A DNA stretch of 64,000 bases, from positions 1 to 64,000 of the forward strand of contig CAILZI010000005.1 in NCBI GenBank assembly GCA_903838675.1. Direction: 5' to 3'. This DNA comes from an uncultured Verrucomicrobiota bacterium (GTDB lineage: Bacteria > Verrucomicrobiota > Verrucomicrobiia > Verrucomicrobiales > Verrucomicrobiaceae). A program made the translations under genes and the position numbers. The notes under the pieces were generated by a model. It searched no databases. It saw nothing but the letters and a program-made list of their open reading frames with translations, and was not told the origin of the DNA. Below, piece after piece: positions 62,944 through 64,000 of this stretch; within the stretch, counting starts at the first letter, position 1; each line of letters opens with the position of its first letter.

Positions 62944-63663
62944 ATGAAACTGCACCTCGCTCTCGCCGCCTTCTTCGCCGCCATTTCCTTTGCCACCGCA
63001 GGAGAAAAAGAAATCTTCAACGGCAAGGACCTCACCGGCTGGGAAGGCAACAAAGACCTCTGGAGCGTGCAGGACGGCACCATCACCGGCAAAACTCCGG
63101 CGGATCCCGCCAATCCGGCCAAGAGCATCCTCAAGCACAACACCTTCCTCATTTGGAAGGGCGGCACCGTGGGTGACTTCGAGCTGACGTTTCAATACCG
63201 CATCGAAAAGGGCAACTCGGGCGTGCAGTACCGCAGCAAGGAACTCCCTGCCGGAGAACACGGCCCGATCATCAGCGGCTACCAGGCCGACTTTGAAGCC
63301 GGCAAGACCTACAGCGGCATCCTCTATGAAGAGCGCGGCCGTGGCATCCTGGCCAAGCGTGGTGAGAAGACGGTGATCAAGCCTGCTGCGGACGGCAGCA
63401 AGAAGGCCGTGGTGGAAGTGACTGGCAGCGTGGGCGACAGCGCCGCCATCCAGGCCAGCATCAAGTCCGAAGACTGGAACGAATACCGCATCGTGGCCAA
63501 AGGCAACCATGTGCAGCATTTCATCAACGGCCAGCAGACCGTGGACGTAACCGACGAAGACACCGCCAACGCGCCGAAAGAAGGCCTCCTGGCCCTGCAG
63601 ATCCACGCCGGCCCGCCGATGGTGGTGCAGTTCAAGAACTTCAAGCTCGTCGAAACGAAGTAG
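62944..63663 (+). CDS. Secreted DUF1080 (3-keto-disaccharide hydrolase-like) protein
   Basis: 239 residues with a signal peptide (MKLHLALAAFFAAISFATA). DUF1080 LamG-like fold: EIFNGKDLTGWEGNKDLWSV at the start, DFELTFQYRIEKGNSGVQYR, and DWNEYRIVAKGNHVQHFING, ending LLALQIHAGPPMVVQFKNFK. The family is greatly expanded in Verrucomicrobia and Planctomycetes; some members hydrolyse 3-keto-glycosides. Followed by a secreted protein gene after 21 bases. Confidence 0.93.
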   Translation: MKLHLALAAFFAAISFATAGEKEIFNGKDLTGWEGNKDLWSVQDGTITGKTPADPANPAKSILKHNTFLIWKGGTVGDFELTFQYRIEKGNSGVQYRSKELPAGEHGPIISGYQADFEAGKTYSGILYEERGRGILAKRGEKTVIKPAADGSKKAVVEVTGSVGDSAAIQASIKSEDWNEYRIVAKGNHVQHFINGQQTVDVTDEDTANAPKEGLLALQIHAGPPMVVQFKNFKLVETK

Positions 63664-63684
63664 CCGTGCTTTGTTAGCCCCATC

Positions 63685-64000
63685 ATGACCCGACTGCTTT
63701 TCTCCACGATTTTCCTGTTCACCTGCGGCTTTGCGCTCAAAGCCGCAGCCGATACCGAATACCTCGTCGTCAGCGGTGGCCCTGCCGCGCGGCAGTTTGA
63801 GGATCTGCGCAGGCCCGGAGAGCAGCATGACCGCTGGTGGGGCAACTTCGTGCGCACCGCCCGCGTGCGCATGCAGGAGATCCACAACACCGTCCCCGCC
63901 AACACGCACATCACCTGGCTGGTGTATCGCGATGCCTACGTGCGCCGCAGCGCCGCCGAGCACCAGCCGCTGACGCAGAATGTGGAGTCCGTGACCAAGG
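63685..64000 (+). CDS. Secreted protein, cut by the window end (partial)
   Basis: The first 105 residues are seen: a signal peptide (MTRLLFSTIFLFTCGFALKA) and then TEYLVVSGGPAARQFEDLRR and GEQHDRWWGNFVRTARVRMQ. No family recognised from this part. It starts 21 bases after the DUF1080 gene on the same strand and may be in its operon. Confidence 0.75.
   Translation, partial: MTRLLFSTIFLFTCGFALKAAADTEYLVVSGGPAARQFEDLRRPGEQHDRWWGNFVRTARVRMQEIHNTVPANTHITWLVYRDAYVRRSAAEHQPLTQNVESVTK

Overview
This 64 kb window is a stretch of GC-rich chromosome, and its gene content points to the phylum Verrucomicrobia, most likely a Prosthecobacter-like member of the Verrucomicrobiaceae. The indicators are a PSCyt1/DUF1549/DUF1553 protein, a secreted DUF1080 protein, FG-GAP repeat proteins, secreted sugar-phosphate isomerase and alpha/beta-hydrolase families shared with Planctomycetes, and a gram-negative envelope (lpxK, a LolA-like protein, murJ). 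The assignment is inferred from gene families, not from a marker-gene search. I see no rRNA, complete tRNA, CRISPR array, prophage or insertion sequence.

Layout. 1-12.2 kb: the end of a ParE-like toxin; a GntR/FadR regulator with a perfect palindromic operator, translationally coupled to a large cytochrome-type PSD1 protein; a membrane-anchored SNase-like protein; an ArsR-methyltransferase fusion; a serine hydrolase; an operon lpxK-fdhD-membrane protein-cysteine desulfurase; and an MFS transporter. 12.2-14.4 kb: a secreted thioredoxin-trypsin fusion. 14.4-28.6 kb: a potassium island on the minus strand. It holds kup, then two micro-membrane-protein genes, kdpF, kdpA, kdpB, kdpC, a KdpC-tail-like protein, a glycosyltransferase-like protein, kdpD and kdpE, followed by a second, shortened KdpD/KdpE-like pair. 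Similar 19-base sites stand in front of kup, the kdp operon and the second pair, which suggests one K+ regulon.

28.6-43.3 kb: ppnP, a haem-motif/toroid protein, a SMUG1-type uracil-DNA glycosylase, a DegP-like protease, two large secreted proteins, dihydroorotase, a LuxR-type two-component pair, a polyprenyl synthase, a LolA-like protein and a fabF-type synthase. 43.3-54.4 kb: a secreted esterase; a divergent Hsp70 module (J-like membrane protein, GrpE-like protein, Hsp70); a sugar-phosphate isomerase; a structured intergenic repeat; glgE; a convergent HicB/HicA pair; and a PHP-domain protein. 54.4-60.7 kb: the tightly coupled operon folE2-sua5-murJ-small protein, and a second operon with a DksA-like protein that has lost its zinc cysteines, rpmG and rpsR. 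60.7-64 kb: nuoH behind a Rex-type operator, a structured non-coding stretch, a VanZ-like protein, a DUF1080 protein and a truncated secreted protein.

The most unusual content is the enlarged kdp operon with its shared operator, the Hsp70 triad, the thioredoxin-protease fusion and the Cys-less DksA-like protein next to ribosomal protein genes.
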